Part shown: positions 17,836-26,754 of the stretch, in pieces | How positions within the stretch are numbered: position 1 is the stretch's first letter | Layout: each line of letters begins with the position of its first letter | Origin: Kitasatospora purpeofusca | GTDB lineage: Bacteria; Actinomycetota; Actinomycetes; Streptomycetales; Streptomycetaceae | NCBI RefSeq assembly: GCF_000718025.1 | Contig: NZ_JODS01000028.1 | Span: 1-64,000 of the forward strand | Reading direction: 5' to 3' | DNA: 64,000 bases | Made by a program: the position numbers and the translations under genes | The notes under the pieces: model-generated | Seen by the model: the letters and a program-made list of their open reading frames with translations, nothing else | What the model was told of the DNA's origin: nothing | Databases searched by the model: none

Positions 17836-19230
17836 TCAGACGATCAGGCTGAGCGGCATGATCAGGGCGATCGCGACCACCGAGATCACCGTCTCCATCA
17901 CCGACCAGGACTTCAGGGTCTGGCCGACGCTCATCCCGAAGTACTCCTTCACCAGCCAGAAGCCGGCGTCGTTGACGTGCGACAGGAACAGCGAGCCGGC
18001 GCCGATGGCGAGCACCAGCAGGGCCGCGTGGGTGGACGACATGTCCGCCGCCAGCGGTGCGACGATGCCGGCCGCGGTGATGGTGGCGACCGTCGCCGAA
18101 CCGGTGGCGAGCCGGATCAGCACCGCGATCAGCCAGCCCAGCAGCAGCGCCGGGATGTGCCACTTCGACGACCAGTCGCTGACGGCGGTGCCCACGCCCA
18201 CGTCGATCAGGGTCTGCTTGAAGCCGCCGCCCGCGCCGACGATGAAGACGATGCCGGCGATCGGGCCGAGCGAGGACCCGACGGTCTCCGAGATCCGGGC
18301 CTTGTCGAAGCCGGCCGCCCGGCCCAGGGTCAGCATGCCGAGCAGGGTCGCGGCGAGCAGCGCGATCAGCGGGGAGCCGACGAAGTCGAGCACCCGCTGC
18401 GGCAGCGCCTTCGGGTCGTCGATGACGACGTCCGCCAGCGCCTTGCCGAGCATCAGCACCACCGGCAGCAGGATGGTCGCCAGCACGGCGCCGAAGGAGG
18501 GGGTGTGCTCGCGCTTAGCGGGCTCGACCGGGGTGTCGCTCTCCGGTATCTCCAGCGGGCCGACCCAGCGCTCGGCCACCCGGGCGAACAGCGGACCGGC
18601 GACGATCAGCGTCGGGACGGCGATCAGCAGGCCGAGCGCCAGGGTGACGCCGAGGTCGGCCTTGAGCGCGTCGACCGCGACCAGCGGGCCGGGGTGCGGC
18701 GGCACCAGGCCGTGCAGCACGGAGAGGCCGGCCAGTGCCGGGATGCCGATCCGGATCAGCGGGACGTTGCCGCGCCGGGCCACCAGCAGCACGATCGGGA
18801 CCAGCAGCACCACGCCGACCTCGAAGAACAGCGGCAGGCCGAGCACGGCCGCGATCAGCGCCATCGCCCAGGGCAGCGCCCTGGTCCGGGACCGGGACAG
18901 CACGGTGTCCGCGATGATGTTCGCCCCGCCGGAGTCGGCGAGCAGCTTGCCCAGCATCGCGCCCAGGCCGATCAGCAGGCCGACGCCCGCCACCGTGGCG
19001 CCGAAACCGGTGGAGAAGCTGCTGAGCAGCTTGTCGAACGGCGCGCCCGCGACGGCGGCCAGCAGCCCGGAGCCGAGGGTCAGGGCGAGGAAGGGGTGCA
19101 GCTTGAGCTTGGTGATCAGCAGCACGATGGCGCCGATCGCGAGCAGCACGGCGACCAGCAGCCGGCCGTCGCTGTCGGTGTGCGGGAGGACCGGTGGGGC
19201 GGCCGCGAGCACGGTGAGGGTGGGGGTCAC
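17836..19230 (-). CDS. gntP: Gluconate permease (GntP family)
   Basis: Imports D-gluconate by proton symport. The 464-residue protein is almost entirely hydrophobic, with about 12-14 predicted membrane spans; typical GntP features are seen in LLITKLKLHPFLAL, the GLLIGLGAMLGKLLADSGGA segment and VPPHPGPL. GTG/ATG choice is set by the overlap: its first codon overlaps the end of gntK by 4 bases, so the two are translationally coupled. Expression is presumably controlled by the divergent gntR gene across 19782-19941. Confidence 0.93.
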   Translation of the reverse strand: MTPTLTVLAAAPPVLPHTDSDGRLLVAVLLAIGAIVLLITKLKLHPFLALTLGSGLLAAVAGAPFDKLLSSFSTGFGATVAGVGLLIGLGAMLGKLLADSGGANIIADTVLSRSRTRALPWAMALIAAVLGLPLFFEVGVVLLVPIVLLVARRGNVPLIRIGIPALAGLSVLHGLVPPHPGPLVAVDALKADLGVTLALGLLIAVPTLIVAGPLFARVAERWVGPLEIPESDTPVEPAKREHTPSFGAVLATILLPVVLMLGKALADVVIDDPKALPQRVLDFVGSPLIALLAATLLGMLTLGRAAGFDKARISETVGSSLGPIAGIVFIVGAGGGFKQTLIDVGVGTAVSDWSSKWHIPALLLGWLIAVLIRLATGSATVATITAAGIVAPLAADMSSTHAALLVLAIGAGSLFLSHVNDAGFWLVKEYFGMSVGQTLKSWSVMETVISVVAIALIMPLSLIV

Positions 19231-19781
19231 GCGAGGTCTCCATTGACGGGCCGCAGCAGGGCGGCGGCCTTCTCGACGAGTTCTTCGGGGCTCGGCCCGA
19301 TGTCCAGGACGGCGCCGCGCTCGTCCGGGCCGAGGGGTTCCAGGGCGGCGTACTGCGAGCCGAGCAGGGACGGCGGCATGAAGTGGTCGGTGCGCCGGGC
19401 GAGCCGGTCCTCGACCAGTCCGGTCCGGCCGCTGAGATGCAGGAACCAGGCGTCCGGGCAGGCCGCGCGCAGGATGTCGCGGTAGCCGTGCTTCAGCGCC
19501 GAGCAGGTGACGACGCCGCCGGTGCCGGCCTCGGCGCGCTCCCCCAGCCAGGCGCCGACGGCGCGCAGCCAGGGCGCGCGGTCGTCGTCGTCCAGCGGTG
19601 TGCCGGCCGACATCTTGGCGATGTTGGCGGGCGGGTGGAAGTCGTCCGCCTCGGCGAAGGGGAGGCCGAGGCGTTCGGCCAGCAGGCGGGCCAGGGTGGT
19701 CTTGCCGACACCGGAGACGCCCATCACCACGACGGTGAGGGGCGCGCTGGGGGTGTCCTGGTTCTCGACGCTGAGAGCCAT
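19227..19781 (-). CDS. gntK: Gluconokinase
   Basis: Phosphorylates gluconate to 6-phosphogluconate for the pentose phosphate pathway. The 184-residue P-loop kinase has Walker A GVSGVGKTT at residues 21-29 and the gluconokinase motifs EADDFHPPANIAKMSAG and LDDDDRAPWL, plus CSALKHGYRDILR. It is first gene of the gntK-gntP operon, overlapping gntP by 4 bases and divergent from the FadR-type regulator. Confidence 0.94.
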   Translation of the reverse strand: MALSVENQDTPSAPLTVVVMGVSGVGKTTLARLLAERLGLPFAEADDFHPPANIAKMSAGTPLDDDDRAPWLRAVGAWLGERAEAGTGGVVTCSALKHGYRDILRAACPDAWFLHLSGRTGLVEDRLARRTDHFMPPSLLGSQYAALEPLGPDERGAVLDIGPSPEELVEKAAALLRPVNGDLA

Positions 19782-19821
19782 GAGGTGGTGCTCCTTCGTT
19801 GCCTGGCCGCCACTATCGCCT

Positions 19822-19870
19822 CAAAGGTATGACGTATTCAAGTGCCGGAAACCAAATCGTCATACTTTTG
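19822..19870. promoter_or_regulatory. Operator pair for the gluconate regulator
   Basis: An inverted repeat with 13-base arms, CAAAGGTATGACG (19822-19834) and CGTCATACTTTTG (19858-19870), differing at one position and separated by 23 bases. It lies in the gntK-gntR divergent promoter region, the only AT-rich part. FadR-subfamily proteins bind as dimers to short palindromic sites, so this may be two half-sites or a looped pair. Confidence 0.65.
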
Positions 19871-19941
19871 CGGGACAGGTGGAGGTGGCGGGGCCCGGGG
19901 GTACGGCGGTGAGGGTCACCCCGGACGACTAGGCTGGCGGG

Positions 19942-20637
19942 ATGGAGATCCAGGGGCTGCCCGGCCGACTGCTCGCGGAACTGGGGCCGGCCATCGCGTC
20001 CGGGGAGCTCCCCGAGGGCACCGTGCTGCGTGCCGAGGAGCTGGAGGAGCGGTTCGGCGTCTCCCGGACGGTGGTCCGCGAGGCGGTCCGGATCCTGGAG
20101 GGGATGCGGCTGGTGGCCTCCCGCCGCCGGGTGGGCATCACGGTGCAGCCCCGGTCGGGCTGGGACGTCTTCGATCCACTGGTGATCCGCTGGCGGCTGG
20201 CCGGCGCCGACCGCTCCGCGCAGCTGCGTTCGCTCGGCTCGCTGCGGCTGGCCGTGGAGCCGGCCGCGGCGGCGCTCGCCGCGCGGCACGCCACCGACGA
20301 CGAGCGGCGCCGACTCAGCGCGCTGGCCGTCGAGTTGACCATGACGGCGCGCGCCGCCGACCTCGCCACCTTCCTCCGGCACGACATCGAGTTCCACTCC
20401 ACCGTGCTGCAGGCCTCGCGCAACGAGATGTTCGCGCATCTCGGCGACACCGTCGGTGCGGTGCTGACGGGCCGGACCGAGTACCATCTGATGCCCCATC
20501 AGCCGGAGCCGTACGCGATCCGGCTGCACCGCGAGGTCGCCGAGGCGGTCTGCGCGGGGGACGCCGAGCGGGCCGAGCAGGCGATGCGGACCATCGTCGA
20601 GGGCGCGCTGACCGAGCTGAACCAGCAACTCGGCTGA
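19942..20637 (+). CDS. gntR: GntR/FadR-family transcriptional regulator of gluconate genes
   Basis: A 231-residue regulator: an N-terminal winged helix (residues ~5-70, LEERFGVSRTVVREAVRILEG) and a C-terminal all-helical FCD domain with histidines and acidic residues suited to metal-assisted ligand binding (RHDIEFHSTVL, HREVAEAV). It is divergent from gntK-gntP with the long inverted repeat between, so its likely job is repression relieved by gluconate or 6-phosphogluconate. The specific effector is inference. A GC-rich hairpin overlaps its 3' end. Confidence 0.85.
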   Translation: MEIQGLPGRLLAELGPAIASGELPEGTVLRAEELEERFGVSRTVVREAVRILEGMRLVASRRRVGITVQPRSGWDVFDPLVIRWRLAGADRSAQLRSLGSLRLAVEPAAAALAARHATDDERRRLSALAVELTMTARAADLATFLRHDIEFHSTVLQASRNEMFAHLGDTVGAVLTGRTEYHLMPHQPEPYAIRLHREVAEAVCAGDAERAEQAMRTIVEGALTELNQQLG

Positions 20638-20659
20638 GCGCGCCGGGGGTTCGGCGCGC
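20638..20659 (+). terminator. Hairpin after gntR
   Basis: An 8-bp GC stem (20638-20645 with 20652-20659), loop GGGGTT, starting at the first base after the gntR stop. There is no T-run, as is usual for streptomycete terminators. Confidence 0.5.
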
Positions 20660-20838
20660 CGCTCGGTACGGTCCGAGCCGGATCATACGATTTGGCATCA
20701 GTTCGGGGGATTCGTGCGCATAGTCCGGGTACGACTGGGCAGAGTGGAGCGCGGGGGCGTGTTCGCGGCGCACGCCCCACCGGTGGTCCGCCGTACCGCC
20801 CGCCGCCCGTCCGCCGCTCCGTGCCTGGGGGTCGCCCG

Positions 20839-21336
20839 ATGCCAACCGCCCGCCGTCGCCGCCGACTTCCCGACGAGGTGCGGACCGCCGTCGTCCGCGC
20901 GGTGCTCTGTCTGGCGCTGACCCTGGTCGGCATCGTGCTCGCGGTGCTGTCCTCGTACGCCGACAGCTGGCTGATGACACCGGCGCTGATGGCGATGGGG
21001 TTAGGGGTGTTCGGCACGATGTGGTGCCTGCTGGAGATCCTGATCTCCCGCCAGGTCGCGGCGCAGCGGGTGCGCGCGCCGAACTCCGCCTCGCCGATGG
21101 GCGGCAGCCGCACTCCGGCCGACCCGCCGCAGTACCGGCAGCCGTCGCAGGCCCAGCCCCAGGGCCAGTCCCAGTCCCAGCCGCGTCCCCGGGTGCCGCA
21201 GCCACCGCCGCAGTCCCGGCCGCCGTACGCGCAGCCGCCGCAGGCCCAGCCGCAGCAGCCGCAGCGCCCGGGGACACAGCCGCCGCCCCACCCGGGCGGC
21301 CCCGGGCCCCGTCAGGCGGGGGCGACCACGCGGTAG
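20839..21336 (+). CDS. Small membrane protein with Gln/Pro-rich tail
   Basis: 165 residues. A basic N-terminus (MPTARRRRRLP) is followed by two hydrophobic segments near residues 15-37 and 42-65 (VLCLALTLVGIVLAVLSSY; ALMAMGLGVFGTMWCLLEIL). The remaining ~90 residues are a low-complexity Gln/Pro/Ser tail, presumably cytoplasmic and disordered. I do not recognise a function. ATG 20839 is chosen because it immediately precedes the conserved-looking basic and membrane part; an open frame upstream is low complexity. Its 3' end overlaps the convergent phosphoesterase gene by 25 bases. Confidence 0.6.
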   Translation: MPTARRRRRLPDEVRTAVVRAVLCLALTLVGIVLAVLSSYADSWLMTPALMAMGLGVFGTMWCLLEILISRQVAAQRVRAPNSASPMGGSRTPADPPQYRQPSQAQPQGQSQSQPRPRVPQPPPQSRPPYAQPPQAQPQQPQRPGTQPPPHPGGPGPRQAGATTR

Positions 21337-22076
21337 TGGGTGGTCAGCCGGCCGTCGTCGTCCAGCAGGTGGAAGGAGATCATCGGCGGCTGCTCGAAGA
21401 TGATCTCCGCCCGGCCCTCGCAGGGCAGCGGCACGGTGGAGACCACGCCCGGCGCGACCAGCAGCGGGAGCCCGGCGAACACGGTGGCCGCCGCGGTGTG
21501 CGCGTGGCCGCAGAGCAGTGCCCGCACCCGGGGGTGACGGCCCAGCACCTCGGCCAGCCGCTCCTCGCCGAACTGCCGGATCGGGTCCACGTACGGCAGG
21601 TGCAGGGTGACCGGCGGGTGGTGGAAGGCCACCAGCGCCGGGCGGTCCGCCGGGCCCTCGGCCAGCGTGCGGTCCAGCCAGCCGAGGGTCTCCTCGTCGA
21701 GCAGGCCGTCGTGCCGGCCGGGGATCGAGGAGTCGAGCATCAGCACGTCGGCACCGGGCAGCGCGTGCAGCCGGTTCACCGGGCCGCCGGACGGCTCCTC
21801 GCCGAGCAGCACCTCGCGGTAGGGCTCGCGGGCGTCGTGGTTGCCGGGGCAGAGCAGCACCGGGTACCGGGAGGTCAGCGCCTTGGCCACCTCCCGGTAC
21901 TCGGCCGGCAGTCCGTTGTCGGCGAGGTCGCCGGTGACCAGCACGGCGTCCACCGGGCCGGGCAGGGCGTCCACGTACGCCATCACCTGCTCGGCCCGCC
22001 GGCGGGCCCGCTCCCCCGCGTCGCCGTGGTGGTCCTGGCCCAGGTGGATGTCACTGAAGTGAACGATCGTCAGCAT
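21312..22076 (-). CDS. Metallophosphoesterase of the Rv0805/CpdA type, last gene of the SMC-like operon
   Basis: A 254-residue calcineurin-like phosphoesterase with every metal-ligand motif: SDIHL (D9, H11), TGDLADNG (D50), PGNHD (78-81), FHHPP (151-155) and CGHAH (189-193). The spacing and GDLADNG signature resemble mycobacterial Rv0805 and CpdA, known as cyclic-nucleotide and general phosphodiesterases. ATG 22076 is preferred over 22085 because GGTGGA sits just before it. It starts 19 bp after the stop of the giant SMC-like gene, so it probably belongs to that operon. Whether it acts on DNA, like Mre11/SbcD with Rad50/SbcC, is only a hypothesis. Confidence 0.82.
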   Translation of the reverse strand: MLTIVHFSDIHLGQDHHGDAGERARRRAEQVMAYVDALPGPVDAVLVTGDLADNGLPAEYREVAKALTSRYPVLLCPGNHDAREPYREVLLGEEPSGGPVNRLHALPGADVLMLDSSIPGRHDGLLDEETLGWLDRTLAEGPADRPALVAFHHPPVTLHLPYVDPIRQFGEERLAEVLGRHPRVRALLCGHAHTAAATVFAGLPLLVAPGVVSTVPLPCEGRAEIIFEQPPMISFHLLDDDGRLTTHYRVVAPA

Positions 22077-22095
22077 GCGGTCCACCGTAGGCCGA

Positions 22096-25000
22096 TCAGG
22101 ACGTGGCGGGAACCTCCGCCGGACGCTTGAACATCCGGGTGGCGGTGATCTCGCCGTGCACGGCCGGGCCGTCCGGGTCCTGCGGGGCCGGCAGCCCCGG
22201 CCGCAGGTGCTCCTCCACCGAGATGTACTTGAGGCCGGCCCGCAGGTCGGCGTCGTTGCGCAGCCGGATCACCAGCGGGAACTCGGCCAGCGCCGTGGTG
22301 TCGAACAGGCCGGTGGTGTAGATCAGCTGGACGCCGAGGGCGTCGGCCACCGCGCGCTGGAGCTCCAGCAGGTAGGTGGCGTTGGCCCGGCCGATCGGGT
22401 TGTCCAGGAACAGGGTGCCCGCGTGGCGCAGCTGCGACTGGCCCCGGTCGTTGGCGCGCAGCGCGGCCATCGTGCAGTAGAGCGCGATGGCCGCGGTGAG
22501 CAGCTGCCCGCCGGAGAACACGTCGGACATCTGGCCGACGCCGACCCGCTCGGCGCGCAGCACCGCGTCCGGCTTGAGGATCTCCACCGAGACGCCCTTG
22601 GGGCCGATCGCGGCGGCCACCCCGCGCAGCAGCAGCGACATGCCGTCCCGGCGCAGGTCGCTGTTCTTGCGGACGGCGGCGCGGGTGGCCTCGTCGATGA
22701 CCTCGCCGAGGCGCTCGACCAGGGTCGCGTGGTCCGGGTCCTCGAAGCGGATCCGGAGGAACTCCTGGCCGGACCACTCCCCCAGCCCCTCGGGGAGGCG
22801 GGAGAGCCGCTGGGCGGCGCGCAGGGTGGTCAGCGAGGACTCCACCAGTCCGCGCAGCCGGTCGACGATCGAGCCCCGGTTGCGCTCCAGCTGGGTGAGT
22901 TCGTCGGTCAGCACCCGCAGCCGCGGGGCGAAGGCGACGGCCCAGTTGGCGGCGTGGTCGGGCAGCGCGGAGGCGGGCAGTTCGCGGATCTGCTGGCGGG
23001 CCGGGGTGCGGACGGCCTCGTAGCGGGCCGCGTTGGCGTGCCGGACCAGCGCGTCCGAGGCGTCCCGGACGGCGAGTTCGGCGGCGGACAGCTCGCCGGC
23101 GGCGGTGCGCAGGGCGCGGCGGGCCTCGGCGGCGGCGGTACGGGCGTCGGCGAGCTGTCCGAGGTACGGCTCGACGGCCGCGCCGTCCTCCTCCTGCTCG
23201 CGCAGGCCGTCCCGGAGCTGCCCGGCGTGCTCGTCGAAGTCGGCGGCGGCGGACTGGGCGGCGTCGAAGGTGCGCTGGAGGTCGGCGGCCGCGGTGCGGG
23301 CGGCGTCGACGGCCTCGCGCCGCTCGGCGAGCCGGCCGGTGGCCGTGCGCAGCAGGGTCTGGGCGTGCTCGGGGTCGGTCGGGACGAGCTCCTCGGGCAG
23401 CTCGGTGTGCGCCTCGCCGTCGGCGGGGGCGGAGCGCTCGGCCTCGCCGCGGAGCCGGCCGAGCTGCTCGCTGGCCGAGGCGGCCCGGGCCTCGATGGTG
23501 GCGACGAGTTCCTCGGCGCGGGCGGCGGCGGCCTGGCGGGCCGGGCCGTCGGCGCCGTCGGGGCTGCCGAGCAGCTCCTCGGCGCGGGTGCGGACCTTGT
23601 TGGTGAGGCGGTCGAGTTCGGTCGCGGCGGCGGCCTCGTCGCCCTCGGCGCGGGCCTGCTCGGCGCGCAGGTCGGCACCGACGCCGACCTTCTCGTAGAG
23701 CTGGGAGGCGGAGCGGTAGGCCTCGCGCAGCGCGGGCAGCGCGGCGGGAGCGGTGTCGGCGGGCTCCTCGGACTGCTCGGCGGCGGCGATCTCGGCCCGC
23801 TCGGCGCGCAGGGTGCGGGCGGTGCGGCGGGCGTCGTCGGCGGCGCGCTGGGCGGCCCGGCGGTCCTCGTCGCAGGTGCGGGCGCGTTCGGCGCACAGCG
23901 TCCGGCGGCGGTCGCACTCGGCGGCGTCCTCGGCGAGTTCGCGGCGGCGGCGGCTCCAGTTGGCGCGCTCGCGCAGGCGGAAGGCGAGGCCGGAGAGGGC
24001 GTCGGCGCGGCGGCGGGCGCGCTGGGCGCCCTCCCGGTGCTCCTCGTGCGCGGCGGCCGCGGCGGCGTGGTCGGCCTCGGCCTCGTCGTGGTCGGCGCGC
24101 AGGGTGGCGAGGGCGGCGGCGGCCTGCTCGGCGTGCTCGCGGGCGGCCTCGGCGGCGGCGGCTCGTTCGGCGAGGGTGCCGGGCGGGCAGCTGGCGTGCC
24201 AGGAGGCGAGCCGGGCCGCGAGCGCGCGGTCGCCGCCGAGTCGGGAGGCGAGTTCGCGGATGTGCTCCTCGCGGGCGGTGGCGCGGGCGCGCAGTTCGCG
24301 GCGCTCGTCATCGGCGGCGGACTCGTCGTGCATGGCCGGGTTCGGCGGGACGAGGAAGAAGGCCGGCTCGTCGGTGATCGGGGCGATCAGCGAGGCGGCG
24401 GCGCCGACGGCGACGGTGGAGCGGGGCAGCAGGGCGGCGGAGCCCAGCGCCTCGCGGGCCCGCTCCAGCGAGCTCGGGTCGGTGACGACCACGCCGTCGA
24501 CGAGTTCGGGGCGGGCGGCGAGGATCGCCTCGTGGTCGGCCGGGTCGACGGACTGGGCCAGGTAGCGCCAGCCGGGCAGGGCGGGGATGCCGTGCTCGGC
24601 GAGGTACTCGACGGTGGCGAGCACGTCCGGTCCGGGCGGCAGCAGGCCGCCGTCGCCGAGCGCGGCGAGGATCCGGGAGTCGTCGGCGGCGGCGGTGCGC
24701 AGGTCGAAGAGGGTGCGTTCGGCGGTCGCGATGGACTCGTCGAGGAGTTCGCGCAGGTACTCGGCGTTGCGGTCGAGGACGACGGGGGTGAGGAAGCCGG
24801 CGTCCTCCTCGGCGCCTTCCTGGTATGGCGTCAGGGAGAGCAGGTCGGCGAGCCGGAGCTCGGTGGCGAGCAGGGCGGCGGTGCGCTGCTCGGTGGCGAG
24901 GGACTGGCCGGCGGCCTTGCGGGCGTCGGTGGCGCGGGCGGCGGCGAGTTCGGCGCGGCCGGTCGCGGCGGCGGCCTCGCGCAGCCGGGCGGCGGCGGTC

Positions 25001-26655
25001 TCGGCGGCGGTGCGGGCCTGGGCGAGGGCGGCGCCGGCGGCCTTCTCCACGTCGGCGGCGTGCAGGGCTGCCCTGGCCGGGTCGACGTCGCCGTCGGAGT
25101 CGATGAAGCCGGCCTCGACGGCGGCGGCGGTCTCCTGCTCGACCTCGGCGAGGCGCTGGCGCAGGTGCTCGGCCTCGCTGCGGGCCTTCTGGGCGGCGGT
25201 GGCGGCCTCGGTGGCATCGGTCTGGGCGCGGCCGCCGTCGGCCTGGAGTTCGGCGGCGCGCTGCTCCTCGGTGTCGGCGCGGTCCTCGGCGGCCCCGGCG
25301 GCGGCTTCCAGGGCGCGGGCCAGGGCGGTGGCGGCGCGGGCGCGGGCGGCGAGCGCGGGGGCGGCGTCGAGCTCGGCCTCGCGGATCGCGGCGGCGACCC
25401 TGGTCACCCGGTCGGCGGCGGCGCGGTGCCGCAGTACGGCCTCGGCGGCCTGCCAGGCGGAGTGCAGGGTGCGGGCCTCGGTGAGTTCGCGGCGCAGCCC
25501 GGCGGCCTCCGCGGTGGCGGCAGCGAGGGCCAGGGTGGCGTGCCGGTGGGTGAGTTCGGCGGCGATCAGGGTGTGCCGGGTGCGGTCGGTCTCGGCGGCG
25601 GTGACGGCGCCCGCGGCGGCGGCGACCTCGATCGCGAGGTCCTCGGCCCGGTCGCGTTCGGCGGCGGCGCGCGAGGCGAGCGCGTGGGCGAGCCGGCGGG
25701 TGCGGCGTTCGGCGGTGCGGTGGGACTCGCGGACGCTCTCGCGGGCGGTGGTGGCCTCGCTGATGCGCTCCAGGAGGTCCAGCGAGCCGGCGGTGAAGTC
25801 GCGTTCGGCGGTGAGCTCGGAGCGCAGGCCGAGCTTGGCGGCGAAGCCGTGGACGAGGTCGGCGAGGCCGTCGGTGTCCCGGGTGTCGGTGACGGCGCGC
25901 AGCAGCAGGTCGGTGAAGTCCTTGTCCTGCTTGACCGCGAACAGGCCGGCCGCCTCGCCCTCGTCGGCGTTCATCTCGCGCTGGTAGCGGAAGAGTTCGG
26001 GGTCGAGGCCGAGTTCGCCGAGGTGTTCGGTCCAGCGGTCGTGGCCGTCCTCGAAGACCAGGTCGAGGTGCGGGTGGGCCTTGCCCGCCTCGGTGAGGGC
26101 GTCGCGGAAGCCCTTCATGGTGCGGCGGCGGCCGCGGGCCTTCTGGTCCCCGGCCAGGCTGATCCGCTCGGCGACCGGGAGGGAGTCGAGGGTGAGGCCG
26201 GGGCCGGGGCGGAAGGAGTACCAGGTCTCGGCGAACTTGCGCGGGTCGGAGGAGACCTGGCGGCCGCGCCACTCGCTGACCTTGCCGACCACGATCGGCT
26301 CGCCGGTGACGGTGTGCTGCCACTCCAGGGCGACGTGGCCGCAGTCGTCGGCGAGCAGGAACTTGCGGAGCACGCCGGAGCTGGCGCCGCCCAGGGTGTT
26401 GCGGTGGCCGGGGAGCATGACCGAGAAGATCAGCTTGAGCAGGACGGACTTGCCGCCGCCGTTCTCCAGGAAGAGCACGCCGGCCGGGGCGGGGCGGCGG
26501 ACCGGGCCGTCGGTCTCCTCGCCGAACAGGCCGATCTGCTGGGGCGCCGGGTCGGAGACGGGCTCGCCGACACCGCGCAGGTCGAGCACCGTGTCGGCGT
26601 AGCGGGCGCCGGCCGGTCCGATCGAGTAGAGGCGGACCCGGTTGAGCTCGTACAT
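22096..26655 (-). CDS. Giant SMC/MukB-like ATPase (MksB/JetC-like)
   Basis: 1519 residues with the layout of an SMC-class protein: an N-terminal ATPase half with Walker A ENGGGKS at 64-70, about 1000 residues of Ala/Arg/Glu-rich coiled coil, and a C-terminal half with signature FSGGQ (1380-1384) and Walker B LFLDN (D1418). The residue after the Walker B Asp is Asn where SMC and MukB proteins have catalytic Glu. The middle (about residues 620-750) interrupts the coil and may be the hinge. It is third in an operon after kleisin-like and KITE-like genes, the order of MksBEF and Wadjet JetABC, loop-extruding complexes for chromosome or plasmid handling. Function here is inferred from that layout. 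Confidence 0.75.
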   Translation of the reverse strand: MYELNRVRLYSIGPAGARYADTVLDLRGVGEPVSDPAPQQIGLFGEETDGPVRRPAPAGVLFLENGGGKSVLLKLIFSVMLPGHRNTLGGASSGVLRKFLLADDCGHVALEWQHTVTGEPIVVGKVSEWRGRQVSSDPRKFAETWYSFRPGPGLTLDSLPVAERISLAGDQKARGRRRTMKGFRDALTEAGKAHPHLDLVFEDGHDRWTEHLGELGLDPELFRYQREMNADEGEAAGLFAVKQDKDFTDLLLRAVTDTRDTDGLADLVHGFAAKLGLRSELTAERDFTAGSLDLLERISEATTARESVRESHRTAERRTRRLAHALASRAAAERDRAEDLAIEVAAAAGAVTAAETDRTRHTLIAAELTHRHATLALAAATAEAAGLRRELTEARTLHSAWQAAEAVLRHRAAADRVTRVAAAIREAELDAAPALAARARAATALARALEAAAGAAEDRADTEEQRAAELQADGGRAQTDATEAATAAQKARSEAEHLRQRLAEVEQETAAAVEAGFIDSDGDVDPARAALHAADVEKAAGAALAQARTAAETAAARLREAAAATGRAELAAARATDARKAAGQSLATEQRTAALLATELRLADLLSLTPYQEGAEEDAGFLTPVVLDRNAEYLRELLDESIATAERTLFDLRTAAADDSRILAALGDGGLLPPGPDVLATVEYLAEHGIPALPGWRYLAQSVDPADHEAILAARPELVDGVVVTDPSSLERAREALGSAALLPRSTVAVGAAASLIAPITDEPAFFLVPPNPAMHDESAADDERRELRARATAREEHIRELASRLGGDRALAARLASWHASCPPGTLAERAAAAEAAREHAEQAAAALATLRADHDEAEADHAAAAAAHEEHREGAQRARRRADALSGLAFRLRERANWSRRRRELAEDAAECDRRRTLCAERARTCDEDRRAAQRAADDARRTARTLRAERAEIAAAEQSEEPADTAPAALPALREAYRSASQLYEKVGVGADLRAEQARAEGDEAAAATELDRLTNKVRTRAEELLGSPDGADGPARQAAAARAEELVATIEARAASASEQLGRLRGEAERSAPADGEAHTELPEELVPTDPEHAQTLLRTATGRLAERREAVDAARTAAADLQRTFDAAQSAAADFDEHAGQLRDGLREQEEDGAAVEPYLGQLADARTAAAEARRALRTAAGELSAAELAVRDASDALVRHANAARYEAVRTPARQQIRELPASALPDHAANWAVAFAPRLRVLTDELTQLERNRGSIVDRLRGLVESSLTTLRAAQRLSRLPEGLGEWSGQEFLRIRFEDPDHATLVERLGEVIDEATRAAVRKNSDLRRDGMSLLLRGVAAAIGPKGVSVEILKPDAVLRAERVGVGQMSDVFSGGQLLTAAIALYCTMAALRANDRGQSQLRHAGTLFLDNPIGRANATYLLELQRAVADALGVQLIYTTGLFDTTALAEFPLVIRLRNDADLRAGLKYISVEEHLRPGLPAPQDPDGPAVHGEITATRMFKRPAEVPATS

Positions 26656-26754
26656 GTGCGGCGGTTCTCCAGGAGGCGGGTGGATGGGTCGGCTGGGGCG
26701 GTCCGGTGGGGGCCGGGACAGGGGCTGGGGCTGGGTGGGGCTGGGGCGCGGGGG

